DNA of 64,000 nucleotides, from the NCBI RefSeq assembly GCF_035989285.1, contig NZ_CP108513.1, positions 9,424,001 through 9,488,000 of the forward strand, given 5' to 3'. A program made the translations under genes and the position numbers. The stretch is from Streptomyces sp. NBC_01235 (GTDB lineage: Bacteria; Actinomycetota; Actinomycetes; Streptomycetales; Streptomycetaceae). Positions 53,631 through 62,766 of this stretch are shown here, piece after piece (within the stretch, counting starts at the first letter, position 1; each line of letters opens with the position of its first letter). The notes below the pieces were generated by a model. It was not told the origin of the DNA, did no database searches, and saw nothing but the letters and a program-made list of their open reading frames with translations.

Positions 53631-55191
53631 GGGTGCCGGCCGTGAGGGCGGTCGCGGTCGGCAGGGTTCCGCCACCGAGCCGGGCCGCGCACGCCCGGTC
53701 GGCCGCCCAGCCCGCGGCGGCGGCGAGGCCGGCCGCGGCCACCAGCTTGGTGTACGTGCGCCGCAGCGCGCCGTCGCCCAGCCGGCCGCCGGTCCGCCGG
53801 CGCAGCAGCCGTGCCGTGAGGGCGAGCCCGGCCAGGTAGGACACGGTGTACGCCCCGGCCATGCCGGTCACCGCCCAGCGGTCGGGCAGCAGCAGATGAC
53901 AGGCGGTGGCCAGGGCGATGTTCACCGCCGCGATCCAGACCGCCATGAAGAACGGGGTGCGGGTGTCCTCGAAGGCGTAGAAGCCGCGCAGGAGGAGGTA
54001 CTGCGCGGAGAACGGGATCAGGCCGAGCCCGAACGCCTGGAGCATGTGCCCGAGCGGCTGGGCGGAGGCCGCGTCGGCCGCGCCGTGCGCGAACAGCAGG
54101 GTCGAGATCCGCGGACCGAGGGCCAGGAACAGGAACGCGGCCGGGACGATCACGACCCCGCTCACACGCAGCCCGCGCGACAGGTCCGCCCGCACGTCCG
54201 CGATCCGCCCCTCCGCGACGGCGCGGCTCATGCGCGGCAGCAGCGCGGTCACCAGGGAGACCGTGACCACCGACTGCGGCAGCATCCAGATGGTCTGCGC
54301 GTACATGTACGCCGAGTAGCCCGCGCCGGCGTCCGGCAGCTTCTGGTCGACCGCGTTGGCGTAGTTGGTGACCACCGTCAGCGAGACGAGGTTGGTCAGC
54401 ACCAGCAGCAGGGTCCACTTGGCGGCGTGCACCCCGGAACCCAGGCCCGAGCCGCGCCAGTCGAACCGCGGCCGGAATCGGAACCCGGCGGCCCGCGCGA
54501 ACGGGACCAGCGCGAGGGCCTGCACCGCGATGCCGGCCGTCGTTCCGACGCCCAGCAGCCGGACCTGGGTGTCGGTGATGTCCGCCACCCGCTCCGGCAC
54601 GGTCATCAGGCCGAGGTAGGTGCCGAACATGCCCAGCAGGACGACGTTGTTGAGGACCGGGGTCCACATCATCGCGCCGAACCGCTCGCGGGCGTTGAGG
54701 ACCTGGCCGTAGATGTTGAACAGGCCGTAGAAGAAGATCTGCGGGAGCAGGAAGCGGGCGAAGACCACGGTGAGCCGGTACGCCTCGTGGGTGTCCGGGG
54801 TGTCACGCATGTACAGCGAGACGATTCTCGGGGCCGCCCACACCGCGAGCGCGGTCCCCACGGCGAGGACGGACACGACCAGGGTGACGAGCCGCTGTTC
54901 GTACGCCCGCCCGCCGTCCGCGTGGGTGGCCCTCGCCCGTACCAGCTGCGGCACCAGCACGGCGTTCAGCGCGCCGCCGATGAGCAGGGTGTACAGGCTC
55001 GTCGGCACGGTGTTCGCCGTGTTGTACGTACTGGCCAGCAGGCCGGTGCCCAGGGCGGCGGCCTGGAGGACCTGGCGGATCAGCCCGGTCGCCCGGGACA
55101 CGACCGTGCCCAGCGCCATCAGCACCGAGGAGCGTGCCGCCCCGCCGGAACGTTTCTCGACCCGTACGTCTGTCGCTGTCGTTGCCCCCAT
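53542..55191 (-). CDS. murJ: MurJ-like lipid II flippase / MVF-family membrane protein
   Basis: 549-residue polytopic protein of the MviN/MurJ (MOP) superfamily with about 14 helices: ALGTVVSRATGLIRQVL, NTANTVPTSLYTLLIGGALNAVLVPQLVRA, FGLGLIPFSAQYLLLRGFYAFEDTRTPF. MurJ flips lipid II across the membrane for peptidoglycan synthesis. Streptomycetes have more than one copy and this shorter form, lacking the large C-terminal region of the main actinobacterial MurJ, may be a paralogue. ATG 55191 is preferred over an upstream in-frame start at 55227. The 3' end overlaps the sigma gene tail-to-tail. Confidence 0.85.
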   Translation of the reverse strand: MGATTATDVRVEKRSGGAARSSVLMALGTVVSRATGLIRQVLQAAALGTGLLASTYNTANTVPTSLYTLLIGGALNAVLVPQLVRARATHADGGRAYEQRLVTLVVSVLAVGTALAVWAAPRIVSLYMRDTPDTHEAYRLTVVFARFLLPQIFFYGLFNIYGQVLNARERFGAMMWTPVLNNVVLLGMFGTYLGLMTVPERVADITDTQVRLLGVGTTAGIAVQALALVPFARAAGFRFRPRFDWRGSGLGSGVHAAKWTLLLVLTNLVSLTVVTNYANAVDQKLPDAGAGYSAYMYAQTIWMLPQSVVTVSLVTALLPRMSRAVAEGRIADVRADLSRGLRVSGVVIVPAAFLFLALGPRISTLLFAHGAADAASAQPLGHMLQAFGLGLIPFSAQYLLLRGFYAFEDTRTPFFMAVWIAAVNIALATACHLLLPDRWAVTGMAGAYTVSYLAGLALTARLLRRRTGGRLGDGALRRTYTKLVAAAGLAAAAGWAADRACAARLGGGTLPTATALTAGTLTLGLVYLVLARLTKVDELRGLPGLRGLR

Positions 55192-55263
55192 CGGGCCAAC
55201 GTACGGCATCAAGATCCGCGGGCCCAATCCGCCCGGGCGCGGTCGACGGGCCCACGGGGCGCC

Positions 55264-55680
55264 CTAACGGCGGCTGCGGACCCGGGAGTTCCTCGGCGGC
55301 GCGATGAACTGCAGTTCCAGTGTCACCGGCGGTGCGGCCAGGCCGGGGCCGCCCGCCGCCGCCCACGCCAGGATCTCCTCCGTGCAGTCGTCGTCCATGG
55401 CGAAGCCCACCCAGGTGGCCCGGCCGCCGGCCCGGCGGCCGGTGGCCGAGGGCTGGACGACGATGACGTTGGCCTGGTCGCAGGGGCCGAGGCAGTCCGT
55501 CGTACGGACCGCGAAGCCGCCGCCCGAAGCGGCCGCGGCCGCGCGCAGCCGCTCCAGCTGCCAGTCGTGGTCGAAGCCGGGGTGCTTGCGGGCGTCACCG
55601 CAGCAGCAGCCCCTGCACACCACGAGGGTGCAGGGGCGGCTTCCCGCGGCCCCGACCAGCGCTCGCTGAGCCGGAACCAT
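55264..55680 (-). CDS. Thioredoxin-like [2Fe-2S] ferredoxin-domain protein
   Basis: 138 residues. LVVCRGCCCGDARKHPGFDH supplies the first Cys pair region and DCLGPCDQANVIVVQPS the second (C-x3-C). This is the pattern of thioredoxin-fold (2Fe-2S) ferredoxins such as those in NADH-dehydrogenase NuoE or (2Fe-2S) shethna-type proteins. The extra vicinal Cys (CRGCCCG) is unusual. It starts 5 bp after the NUDIX-like gene, in one operon. Its partner enzyme is not obvious. Confidence 0.82.
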   Translation of the reverse strand: MVPAQRALVGAAGSRPCTLVVCRGCCCGDARKHPGFDHDWQLERLRAAAAASGGGFAVRTTDCLGPCDQANVIVVQPSATGRRAGGRATWVGFAMDDDCTEEILAWAAAGGPGLAAPPVTLELQFIAPPRNSRVRSRR

Positions 55681-55685
55681 GCCGC

Positions 55686-56225
55686 TCAGGAGGCCGAGAG
55701 GCCGACGTGGGCCAGGGCCTGCCGCAGCAGGAACCCGTGCCCGCCCGGCATCTCGCTCTGCACCGCCGGCGAGGCGGCCTCCTGCGGGTCGAACCACACC
55801 AGGTCCAGGGCGTCCTGCCGGGGGCGGCAGTCGCCGGTCACCGGCACGATGTAGGCCAGGGACACCGCGTGCTGGCGGGGGTCGTGGTACGGGGTGATGC
55901 CCTGCGTGGGGAAGTACTCGGCCACCGTGAACGGCTGGAGCGAGGTCGGCACACGGGGCAGGGCCACCGGCCCGAGGTCCTTCTCCAGGTGGCGCAGCAG
56001 GGCGTCCCGGACACGCTCGTGGTGCAGGACCCGGCCGGAGACCAGGGTGCGGTTGACATTGCCGTCCGGTCCGATCCGCAGCAGCAGGCCGATGCTGGTG
56101 ACTTCGCCGCTGTCGTCGACGCGCACGGGCACGGCCTCGACGTACAGGATCGGCATACGGGCGCGCGCCATCTCGAGCTCGTCGGAGCTCAGCCAACCCG
56201 GCGTGGTTTCGGTCAAGTCAGACAT
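55686..56225 (-). CDS. NUDIX-like protein (DUF4916 type)
   Basis: 179 residues. NUDIX-fold family common in actinobacteria: YVEAVPVRVDDSGEVTSIGLLLR, TLVSGRVLHHERVRDALLRHLEKDLGP, FTVAEYFPTQGITPYHDPRQHAVSLAYIVPV, LDLVWFDPQEA. The Nudix box is degenerate: GRVLHHERVRDALLRHLEKDLG lacks the standard REUXEE core. Hydrolase activity is therefore uncertain. It is between the amidohydrolase and ferredoxin genes in a leftward operon. Confidence 0.82.
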   Translation of the reverse strand: MSDLTETTPGWLSSDELEMARARMPILYVEAVPVRVDDSGEVTSIGLLLRIGPDGNVNRTLVSGRVLHHERVRDALLRHLEKDLGPVALPRVPTSLQPFTVAEYFPTQGITPYHDPRQHAVSLAYIVPVTGDCRPRQDALDLVWFDPQEAASPAVQSEMPGGHGFLLRQALAHVGLSAS

Positions 56226-56240
56226 TGTTTGATCATACTT

Positions 56241-57377
56241 TCAGTGTCCGTCGGGAAGCCGGTAGACCCGGCGGGCGTTGTCCGCTCCGGCCCAGCGTGC
56301 CAGGCGCAGCGCGTCGGGCAGGCCCAGTTCGTCGGCGTCCACCCGGTCCTGGAGCAGATCCCCAAGGCCCCGGCGGAACGCCAGCGCGCCGAGCGCGTAG
56401 AACTCGGCCACACCATAGGCGTCGGAGCTGTACAGCAGTTTGCGGAACGGTGTGATCTCCAGCGCCTCCTCCAGTACCGTCCGCGCTCGCGTCGGACCCA
56501 CATGATGCAGGGTGAGCCCCACGTCCAGGTACACCTGCTCGAACACCGCGGCCAGGTAGGCGGCCTGTCGCTGATAGGGCCAGCAGTGCAGGAACAGCAC
56601 CGGGATCGTGCCCGCCGTCAGATGCAGCCAGTCCGTGAGACGGGTCGGATCCACGCGGTGCAGCCGGATGTCGTTGTCGCCGAAGCCGGTGTGCAGCTGG
56701 AGCGGAAGCCCCAGGTCGACGGCGGTCCACAGCAGGTGCCGGACCAGCACCGGCTCGTCCAGCCGTCCGCCGCGCGCCAGCCAGCGCCGCGCGCCCCGGG
56801 TGACGTCGGCGTCAGGGGGCCGGGCCGGGTCGAGGTCGAAGCCCGTGCGGTACGCGGCCACCGACTTCACCGCGACCACCCCGGGCCGCCGTACCGCGTC
56901 CAGCGCCGCCGCCCGGAACGCGTCGGCGTACCCGCCGGCCTCGACGCCTCTCGCGGCCACCGCCTCCGCGACGGACTCCAGCCGTACGACCTCGTGGGCG
57001 ACCGCTCCTGCGGCGTTCTCGGCCAGTTCGGCGGGCGTGGTGACGGAGTGTGGCGCGAACCCGGTGTCGACGCAGAACACGCCGGTGCGGGCCGCGCCGA
57101 GGAACCGCCGGTTGACCTCCCCCGGGCCCAGTTCGGCGCGGCGGGCCAGGTAGACGTCGGCCGGTGCGTGCCGCTCCAGGCCGAGCAGGGGCGCGCAGTG
57201 GCGGCGTACGGCCACGCCCGCCGGTGTGTCGAAGGTCGAGACGCCGGGCCACGGCTCGCCCTCGGTGAGCAGGGCCTCGAAGCCCGGCCGGTCGAGGGGG
57301 CCGGTGACGACGCCGTGGCAGTGGTGGTCCACCAGCTCCAGCTCGGTGAGCGCCTCGTGGACCGGTCCGCCTGGCAT
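56241..57377 (-). CDS. Amidohydrolase-family protein (FluG N-domain/isopropylamide-hydrolase type)
   Basis: 378 residues, TIM-barrel amidohydrolase. Metal ligands: HHCHG near residue 18, LQLHTGFGDND, FLHCWPYQRQAAYLA, and YSSDAYGVAEFY. It corresponds to the N-terminal domain of FluG, where it is fused to a glutamine-synthetase-like domain. Here the two are adjacent separate genes (one base apart). Together they may form and break gamma-glutamyl amides. Substrate unknown. ATG 57377 is almost directly after the preceding stop, so translation is coupled. Confidence 0.87.
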   Translation of the reverse strand: MPGGPVHEALTELELVDHHCHGVVTGPLDRPGFEALLTEGEPWPGVSTFDTPAGVAVRRHCAPLLGLERHAPADVYLARRAELGPGEVNRRFLGAARTGVFCVDTGFAPHSVTTPAELAENAAGAVAHEVVRLESVAEAVAARGVEAGGYADAFRAAALDAVRRPGVVAVKSVAAYRTGFDLDPARPPDADVTRGARRWLARGGRLDEPVLVRHLLWTAVDLGLPLQLHTGFGDNDIRLHRVDPTRLTDWLHLTAGTIPVLFLHCWPYQRQAAYLAAVFEQVYLDVGLTLHHVGPTRARTVLEEALEITPFRKLLYSSDAYGVAEFYALGALAFRRGLGDLLQDRVDADELGLPDALRLARWAGADNARRVYRLPDGH

Positions 57378-57378
57378 C

Positions 57379-58791
57379 TCAGTACTTCCAGCGGTACGCC
57401 GCGGCCACCCGCTCGTCGTCGAGCCCGTCGACGGCGTCGATCTCGCCCTGCCGTACGGCGGTCACGGCATCGGCGAGAACCGGGCCGAGCGCGGCCCGCA
57501 GTACCTCGTCCGCGCGGAACGCGGCGACGGCCCCGGCGAGCGACGTCGGCAGCCGGCGCACACCCCGGGCGGCGGCCTCGTCCGCGTCGAGCCGCGCCGG
57601 ATCCCCGTCCGTCTCCTGCGGAAGGGCGGCGCCGGACGCCAGCCCGTCCAGTCCGGCGGCGATCAGACAGCCGAGGGCGAGATACGGGTTGGCGGCCAGG
57701 TCGACGGGCTTGACCTCCAGGTTCGCCTGCTCCGCGCGCCGCCCCGCCGTACCCCGCACCAGGCGCACCGCGCACTCGCGGGTCTCCAGGCCCCAGGCGG
57801 TGAACACCCCCGCCCACTGGGAGGGTTTGAGGCGCAGATAGCTCGCCGGGCTCGGCGCGGTCACCGCCGTGAGAGCCGGCAGGCGGGCCAGGACACCGGC
57901 CGCGAACGCCTCCGCGTCGGCCGTCATGCCGTGCCGCCGCTCGCCGCCCGCGTGCAGGTTCGTGCCGTCGCGCCAGGCGGAGAGGTGGACGTGCCCGCCG
58001 TTGCCGACGCCCTCCGCGACGACCGCCGGGGAGAAGGAGACCCGTAGGCCGTGGCGTTGTGCCACCGCGCGGATCGTCTGGCGGACGAGGACGCTGCGGT
58101 CGGCCGCCGCCACCGGGTCCAGGGCGCCCACGGAGATCTCGAACTGGCCCGGCGCGTACTCGGGATGGACCTGGTCGACGTCCACGCCCTGCGCCGCGCA
58201 GGCGGCCAGCAGGTCGGCGGTGTACGCGCTCAGCTCGACCTGCCGGGTCGCGCCGTACGCGGGCCCGGACGTCGCCGGGACGAACTCCCCGGCGGGCGCC
58301 GAGTCCAGGCCGACGGCCCACTCGATCTCGATGCCCGCCTTGAAGGCGAGACCGTGCGCGCGGGCCGCGTCCGCGACGACGCGGCGCAGGAAGGTGCGCG
58401 AGCAGCCCGGATGCCGCTCGCCGTCCTGCGTGACACGGTCGACCGGCGCCCACGCCCAGCCGGGCTGCCCCGCCAGGACCACGAGCCGGCCGAGGTCCGG
58501 GTACAGACGCAGGTCGCCGTCCGGGGAGCCCAGCACGTCGGTGGCGACGATGTGGTCGTTCGCCAGGAACGTGTCGAACACCGGCGACATCCCCACGCCC
58601 CAGGCCGCCGCCGAGGCCAGCCGGGCCGTGGGGATCGTCTTCACCCGGCAGACGCCCGCCGTGTCGACATGGGCCAGGACGACTCCCTGAACGCCTGCGC
58701 CGGACAGCTCGCCGCTCAGGGCGGTCGCCCGCTCGACGTCTCCCGGGCGCCCGCCGGGGACGGGATCGGCAAGGTCGGCAAGGGGGGTCAT
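57379..58791 (-). CDS. Glutamine-synthetase-like ligase (FluG C-domain type)
   Basis: 470 residues. GS catalytic fold: KAGIEIEWAV (substrate/metal Glu), GNGGHVHLSAW (ATP site), LRLKPSQWAG and RLVRGTAGRRAEQANLEVKPVDLAANPYLALGCLIAAG. The canonical NRxxxxR/adenylylation loop is not conserved. This places it with gamma-glutamylpolyamine or alkylamide synthetases rather than ordinary GlnA. It should ligate glutamate to an amine with ATP. It starts the leftward operon with the FluG-like amidohydrolase. Confidence 0.87.
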   Translation of the reverse strand: MTPLADLADPVPGGRPGDVERATALSGELSGAGVQGVVLAHVDTAGVCRVKTIPTARLASAAAWGVGMSPVFDTFLANDHIVATDVLGSPDGDLRLYPDLGRLVVLAGQPGWAWAPVDRVTQDGERHPGCSRTFLRRVVADAARAHGLAFKAGIEIEWAVGLDSAPAGEFVPATSGPAYGATRQVELSAYTADLLAACAAQGVDVDQVHPEYAPGQFEISVGALDPVAAADRSVLVRQTIRAVAQRHGLRVSFSPAVVAEGVGNGGHVHLSAWRDGTNLHAGGERRHGMTADAEAFAAGVLARLPALTAVTAPSPASYLRLKPSQWAGVFTAWGLETRECAVRLVRGTAGRRAEQANLEVKPVDLAANPYLALGCLIAAGLDGLASGAALPQETDGDPARLDADEAAARGVRRLPTSLAGAVAAFRADEVLRAALGPVLADAVTAVRQGEIDAVDGLDDERVAAAYRWKY

Positions 58792-58842
58792 GCGTCCTCC
58801 ACGATCGGCACGTCCGGTACGTCCGGTGTGTGCCTGCGCCCG

Positions 58843-59634
58843 TCAGGGTTTCACGGCCACCGCGCCGTACTGCGGTACCACGGCGAGGGAGTCGGCCTCG
58901 CCGCGCCAGCGCGAGCACGACACCAGGCCCGGCTCCAGCAGCTCCAGGCCGTCGAAGAAGGCGGCGATCTCCGCGCCGCTGCGGGCGGTGATCGGCGGCT
59001 TGGCGTTCTCGTTCCAGAACTCCATCGCCGGGATCTGGCCCTCACCGCCCACCGCGCTGTCGTGGGTGGGGTGCGTCAGGACCAGGAAGCTGCCGGAGGG
59101 GATGTCGGCCATGATCTTCCGCACGATCTCCCGGGCCGCCTCGACGTCGAGGACGAAGTTCAGGATGCCCAGCATCATCACCGCGACCGGACGCGTGAAG
59201 TCCAGGGTGCCCGCCGCCCGTTCGAGGATCGCGGCCGGGTCGTGCACATCGGCGTCGATGTAGTCGGTGACGCCCTCGGCGGTGCCGGTCAGCAGCGTGC
59301 GGGCGTGCGTCAGCACGATGGGGTCGTTGTCGACGTACACGATCCGCGACTCGGGCGCGACGCGCTGCGCGATCTCGTGGGTGTTGTCGGCCGTCGGCAG
59401 CCCGGTGCCGATGTCGAGGAACTGCCGCACCCCGCGCTCCTCGGCCAGGAACCGCACCGCCTGCCCCAGGAACCAGCGGTCCGCGCGGGCGATCTCCCGG
59501 ATGAGCGGGAACATCCCGGCGACGTGCTCGCCGACCCGCTGGTCGACCGCGTAGTTGTCCTTGCCGCCGATCCAGTAGTTCCACACCCGTGCGTTGTGCG
59601 CCACGCTGGTGTCCAGCCGTGTCGGCCCGCTCAC
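58843..59634 (-). CDS. SAM-dependent methyltransferase, DUF574/PF04672 type
   Basis: 263 residues. The family is expanded in streptomycetes. Visible motifs: VWNYWIGGKDNYAVDQ near the N-terminus, SAM site LDIGTGLPTADNTHE, YVDNDPIVLTHAR, and LDFTRPVAVMMLGILNF. A GTG at 59634 behind GGAAGGGG is used. Methyl acceptor unknown. Often near regulators of development; here it is 51 bp upstream of the GS-like gene and may share its transcript. Confidence 0.93.
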   Translation of the reverse strand: MSGPTRLDTSVAHNARVWNYWIGGKDNYAVDQRVGEHVAGMFPLIREIARADRWFLGQAVRFLAEERGVRQFLDIGTGLPTADNTHEIAQRVAPESRIVYVDNDPIVLTHARTLLTGTAEGVTDYIDADVHDPAAILERAAGTLDFTRPVAVMMLGILNFVLDVEAAREIVRKIMADIPSGSFLVLTHPTHDSAVGGEGQIPAMEFWNENAKPPITARSGAEIAAFFDGLELLEPGLVSCSRWRGEADSLAVVPQYGAVAVKP

Positions 59635-59756
59635 GTGACCGCCCCTTCCCGCGTCCCGGCCCGCGTCCCGGGCCTGTGCCCGCCATTGTGCCGCCGGATG
59701 ATCACCGTTGTCCCCGGTAGGGTGAAAATCCGGTGATCCCGTACAGGAAGCAGGAC

Positions 59757-60611
59757 ATGCCCTACTCGCACGCTCCCCGGCTGACCGCTCCCGAGCCGTC
59801 GGCCGGCCCCGCCGACATACGCCTGGTCGTCACCGACATGGACGGCACGCTGCTCGACGACGACAAGAAGGTGCCCGAGGGCCTGTGGGAGACACTGGCG
59901 CGGCTGCGTGAGCGCGGGGTGCTGTTCAGCCCGGCGAGCGGACGCCAGTACGCCACGCTGGCGGCCGAGTTCGCCGAGGTCGCCGACGGGATGGTGTTCA
60001 TCGCGGAGAACGGCACGTACGTGGTGCGCGACGGGGCGGAGCTGAGCTCCGATCCGCTTCACCCGGAGGTCGTCGAGCGGTTGACGCGGGTCGTGCACGG
60101 GCTCGTGGCCGCCGGCGTCGACGTGGGCGCCGTCGTCTGCGGGAAGCGGTCCGCGTACGTCGAGCGGGCCGACGAGGCCTTCCTGGCCGAGGTGGGCCGG
60201 TACTACGTCCGCCACCGGGTCGTCGAGGACGTCACCGCCGTCGACGACGACATCGTCAAGGTCGCCCTGTTCGACTTCGGGTCCGCCGAGGCGACCACGG
60301 CCCCGGCGCTCGCACCCTTCGCGCGGACCCACCAGGTCGTCGTCTCCGGCGAGCACTGGGTCGACGTCATGAACCGCACCGCCAACAAGGGCGCCGCGCT
60401 GCGCCGGCTCCAGCGGGAGCTGGGCATCACCCCCGCGCAGACCATGGTGTTCGGCGACTATCTCAACGACCTGGAGATGCTGGACGCCGCCGACTGGTCG
60501 TTCGCCATGGCCAACGCCCACCCGGAGGTCGTCCGCCGGGCCCGCCACCTCGCGCCCTCCAACAACGACAACGGGGTGCTGCGCACCATCGCCCGCGTCC
60601 TGGACCTCTGA
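59757..60611 (+). CDS. Cof-type HAD phosphatase
   Basis: 284 residues. HAD superfamily IIB: motif [13 protein letters not shown], motif [10 protein letters not shown], and motif [15 protein letters not shown]. It hydrolyses phosphorylated metabolites, probably sugar phosphates or flavin-type cofactors. ATG 59757 follows AGGAAG; GTG 59733 would add eight residues. It stands alone between divergent and convergent neighbours. Confidence 0.93.
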   Translation: MPYSHAPRLTAPEPSAGPADIRLVVTDMDGTLLDDDKKVPEGLWETLARLRERGVLFSPASGRQYATLAAEFAEVADGMVFIAENGTYVVRDGAELSSDPLHPEVVERLTRVVHGLVAAGVDVGAVVCGKRSAYVERADEAFLAEVGRYYVRHRVVEDVTAVDDDIVKVALFDFGSAEATTAPALAPFARTHQVVVSGEHWVDVMNRTANKGAALRRLQRELGITPAQTMVFGDYLNDLEMLDAADWSFAMANAHPEVVRRARHLAPSNNDNGVLRTIARVLDL

Positions 60612-60659
60612 CGCCGGCCGCGCTCACGCGCGGGGGGCTGCCCGTACCCGTGCTGCCAG

Positions 60660-60735
60660 GCCCAGGCCGCGATCTCGATAGCCGGTTCTCGCCGAGGTCG
60701 TCGATGCGCCCCCAGCCTTCGGCCGGGGGGACCCC
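60660..60735. repeat. Dispersed intergenic repeat with TTCG hairpin
   Basis: The tract around GCCCCCAGCCTTCGGCCGGGGGGAC (hairpin arms 60709-60730, TTCG loop) followed by CCCCCACCTCGC is a sequence I recognise as recurring between genes in many Streptomyces genomes. It directly abuts the truncated ABC ATPase and provides its spurious tail. Confidence 0.55.
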
Positions 60736-60739
60736 CACC

Positions 60740-60945
60740 TCGCTTCGCTCACCGCGCAGCACAACTTGGCCGGCGTCGGGCCGGACGATGCCCGCGAGGG
60801 TGTGCAGCAGGGTGGACTTGCCCGAGCCCGACGGGCCCGTGACGGCGAGGGAGTCGCGCTCGCCGACCTCGACGTCCACGCCGTCCAGGGCGGTGGTGGA
60901 GCCGTACTTCTTCACGAGGCCGTAGGCGGCCACAACGGTGTTCAT
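60740..60945 (-). pseudogene. Truncated ABC transporter ATPase (MacB-like)
   Basis: From ATG 60945 the frame reads [24 protein letters not shown] and Walker [10 protein letters not shown], then [17 protein letters not shown]. It is a lipoprotein-release-type ATPase for about 67 residues. There the homology stops, and the frame enters the dispersed repeat at about 60740. Signature, Walker B and H-loop are missing. It follows the DUF4333 gene by 19 bp, once probably an operon, and no permease remains. Confidence 0.85.
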
Positions 60946-60964
60946 GATGTCCCGTCGCCCCTTC

Positions 60965-61333
60965 TCAGCGCTCGAACTTCCAGGTGACCGAGTCGGCGCC
61001 GGCCTTCACCACGCTGACGGGGATGTCGACGCTCTTGCCGTCGCTCTCCTTGCCCACGCAGGTGACGGTGGCGCCGGCCACGGCCTTCAGACCGGTGGGG
61101 CAGGTCACGGAGACCTTCTTCCCGACCCACGGCAGCGGGTGGTACTTGCTCTGGATGCGGCCCGTGACGATGTTCGGGGCCAGCGCCTTGTGGCCGTCGA
61201 CCATGACCGTGCCGGCGGAGTCGAGCCCGGTGGTCGACTCGGTGCCGGAGAGCAGGTAGGTGCCGAGACCGCCGAGGGCCACCACGGCGGCGGCGCCTCC
61301 GATCGCGCCGACGACGAACTTGCTGTGCTGCAT
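60965..61333 (-). CDS. DUF4333 membrane-anchored protein
   Basis: 122 residues. One N-terminal membrane helix ([25 protein letters not shown]) and an extracytoplasmic DUF4333 domain with two Cys ([33 protein letters not shown]), probably a disulfide. ATG 61333 is used with AAGGGG upstream. The family is common in actinobacteria; function unknown. It sits upstream of the truncated ATPase. Confidence 0.88.
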   Translation of the reverse strand: MQHSKFVVGAIGGAAAVVALGGLGTYLLSGTESTTGLDSAGTVMVDGHKALAPNIVTGRIQSKYHPLPWVGKKVSVTCPTGLKAVAGATVTCVGKESDGKSVDIPVSVVKAGADSVTWKFER

Positions 61334-61493
61334 CACGTACCCCTTGAGGCGGAGGCGGGTGGAGGAAGTGCCTCCACCTTCGCCCGGCCGGGCCCACCCC
61401 CGCCTCGGCCGAACGGCCAGAACGGCCCCGGTTCCCGCCCCGCTCCTCAGCCGTTCGGCCTAGGCTGCGGGGAGCAGAGGAGAGGGAAGCGGA

Positions 61494-62738
61494 ATGAGCG
61501 CACCGGCCGATGTCGCCCGCCTGACCCGGGAGATCACCTCGGGACTCGAACGCGGGGGCCTGGAGGGCTTCTACACCGACCTGCACCGCCACCCCGAGCT
61601 GTCCTTCCAGGAACACCGCACCGCCGCGAAGCTCGCGCAGCGGCTGCGCACGGCCGGGTACGAGGTGACGGAGGGGGTGGCCCGTACCGGTGTGGTGGGT
61701 GTGCTCGCGGGCGGCGACGGGCCGGTGGTGTGGCTGCGCGGCGACATGGACGCGCTGCCCGTGCGGGAGGCGACCGGGCTGGCGTACGCCTCCACCGTCG
61801 ACGGGCTGATGCACGCCTGCGGCCACGACCTGCACGTCACCTGGCTGGCGGCGGCCGCCGAGGCGCTCGCCGCCGCCCGTGAGACCTGGTCCGGGACGCT
61901 CGTCGTGGTGGGGCAGCCGGCCGAGGAGGCCGAGGGCGGCGCGGCGGCCATGGTCGCGGACGGCGTCCACACCCGCTTCCCGCGCCCCGACGTGCTGTTG
62001 GGCCAGCATGCCGCGCCCGGGCTCGCCGGGTTCTACCCGCACACCCCCGGCCTGACGCTGTCCGCCTCGGACGACGTCGACGTCGTCGTGCACGGCGTGG
62101 GCGGCCACGGTTCGCGGCCCGAGTCGACCGTGGACCCGGTGGTGACGGCCGCGTACATCGTGACCAGGCTGCAGACAGTCGTCGCGCGCGAGGTCGCGGC
62201 GAGCGAGTCGGTGGTGCTGACGGTGGGGCGGTTCCACGCCGGTACGAAGCCCAACATCATCCCCGCCGAGGCCCAACTCGCGCTGAACGTGCGCACCCAG
62301 GACACCAGGGTGCGCGAGCGCGTCCTCACCGCGATCCGGCGGGTCGTCGAGGGGGAGTGCGCCGCCGCCGGCTGTCCCGTCCCACCCGAGATCACGGTCC
62401 ACCCCGGCTACCCGAACACCGTCAACGACCCTGCCCTGGACGGGGAGATCGCCGCCGTGCACCGTGAACTCTTCGGCGAGCACACGGTGTTCGACTTCGG
62501 TCAGGCGATGGGCAGTGAGGACTTCTCCCTCCTCGCTCCGAGGGGTGTGCCGTACGACTACTGGTACGTGACCTCGACCCCGGCGGCCGTGTGGGATGCG
62601 GCGCCGGGGCAGGAGCTGCGGGAGAAGTTCGAGGGTGTGCCGGGAAACCACAGCCCGTTGTTCGCGCCGGACCTGTCGGTGCTGGTGCCGGGCGTGCGCA
62701 CCCTGGTGTCGGCGGCACTGTCCCGGCTCGCCGGCTGA
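61494..62738 (+). CDS. M20-family amidohydrolase/peptidase
   Basis: 414 residues. Metal ligands: VWLRGDMDALP, HACGHDLHVTW, GQPAEEAEGGA and MGSEDFSLL. Dimerisation domain about 190-300 (GVGGHGSRPESTVDPV). It resembles IAA-amino-acid hydrolase/hippuricase/N-acyl-amino-acid deacylases. Cytoplasmic. ATG 61494 with GGGAAGCGG upstream. The gene ends 28 bp before the MITE-like element. Confidence 0.93.
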   Translation: MSAPADVARLTREITSGLERGGLEGFYTDLHRHPELSFQEHRTAAKLAQRLRTAGYEVTEGVARTGVVGVLAGGDGPVVWLRGDMDALPVREATGLAYASTVDGLMHACGHDLHVTWLAAAAEALAAARETWSGTLVVVGQPAEEAEGGAAAMVADGVHTRFPRPDVLLGQHAAPGLAGFYPHTPGLTLSASDDVDVVVHGVGGHGSRPESTVDPVVTAAYIVTRLQTVVAREVAASESVVLTVGRFHAGTKPNIIPAEAQLALNVRTQDTRVRERVLTAIRRVVEGECAAAGCPVPPEITVHPGYPNTVNDPALDGEIAAVHRELFGEHTVFDFGQAMGSEDFSLLAPRGVPYDYWYVTSTPAAVWDAAPGQELREKFEGVPGNHSPLFAPDLSVLVPGVRTLVSAALSRLAG

Positions 62739-62766
62739 GCCACGCGCACGGCCGCGCGGGCGGGCC

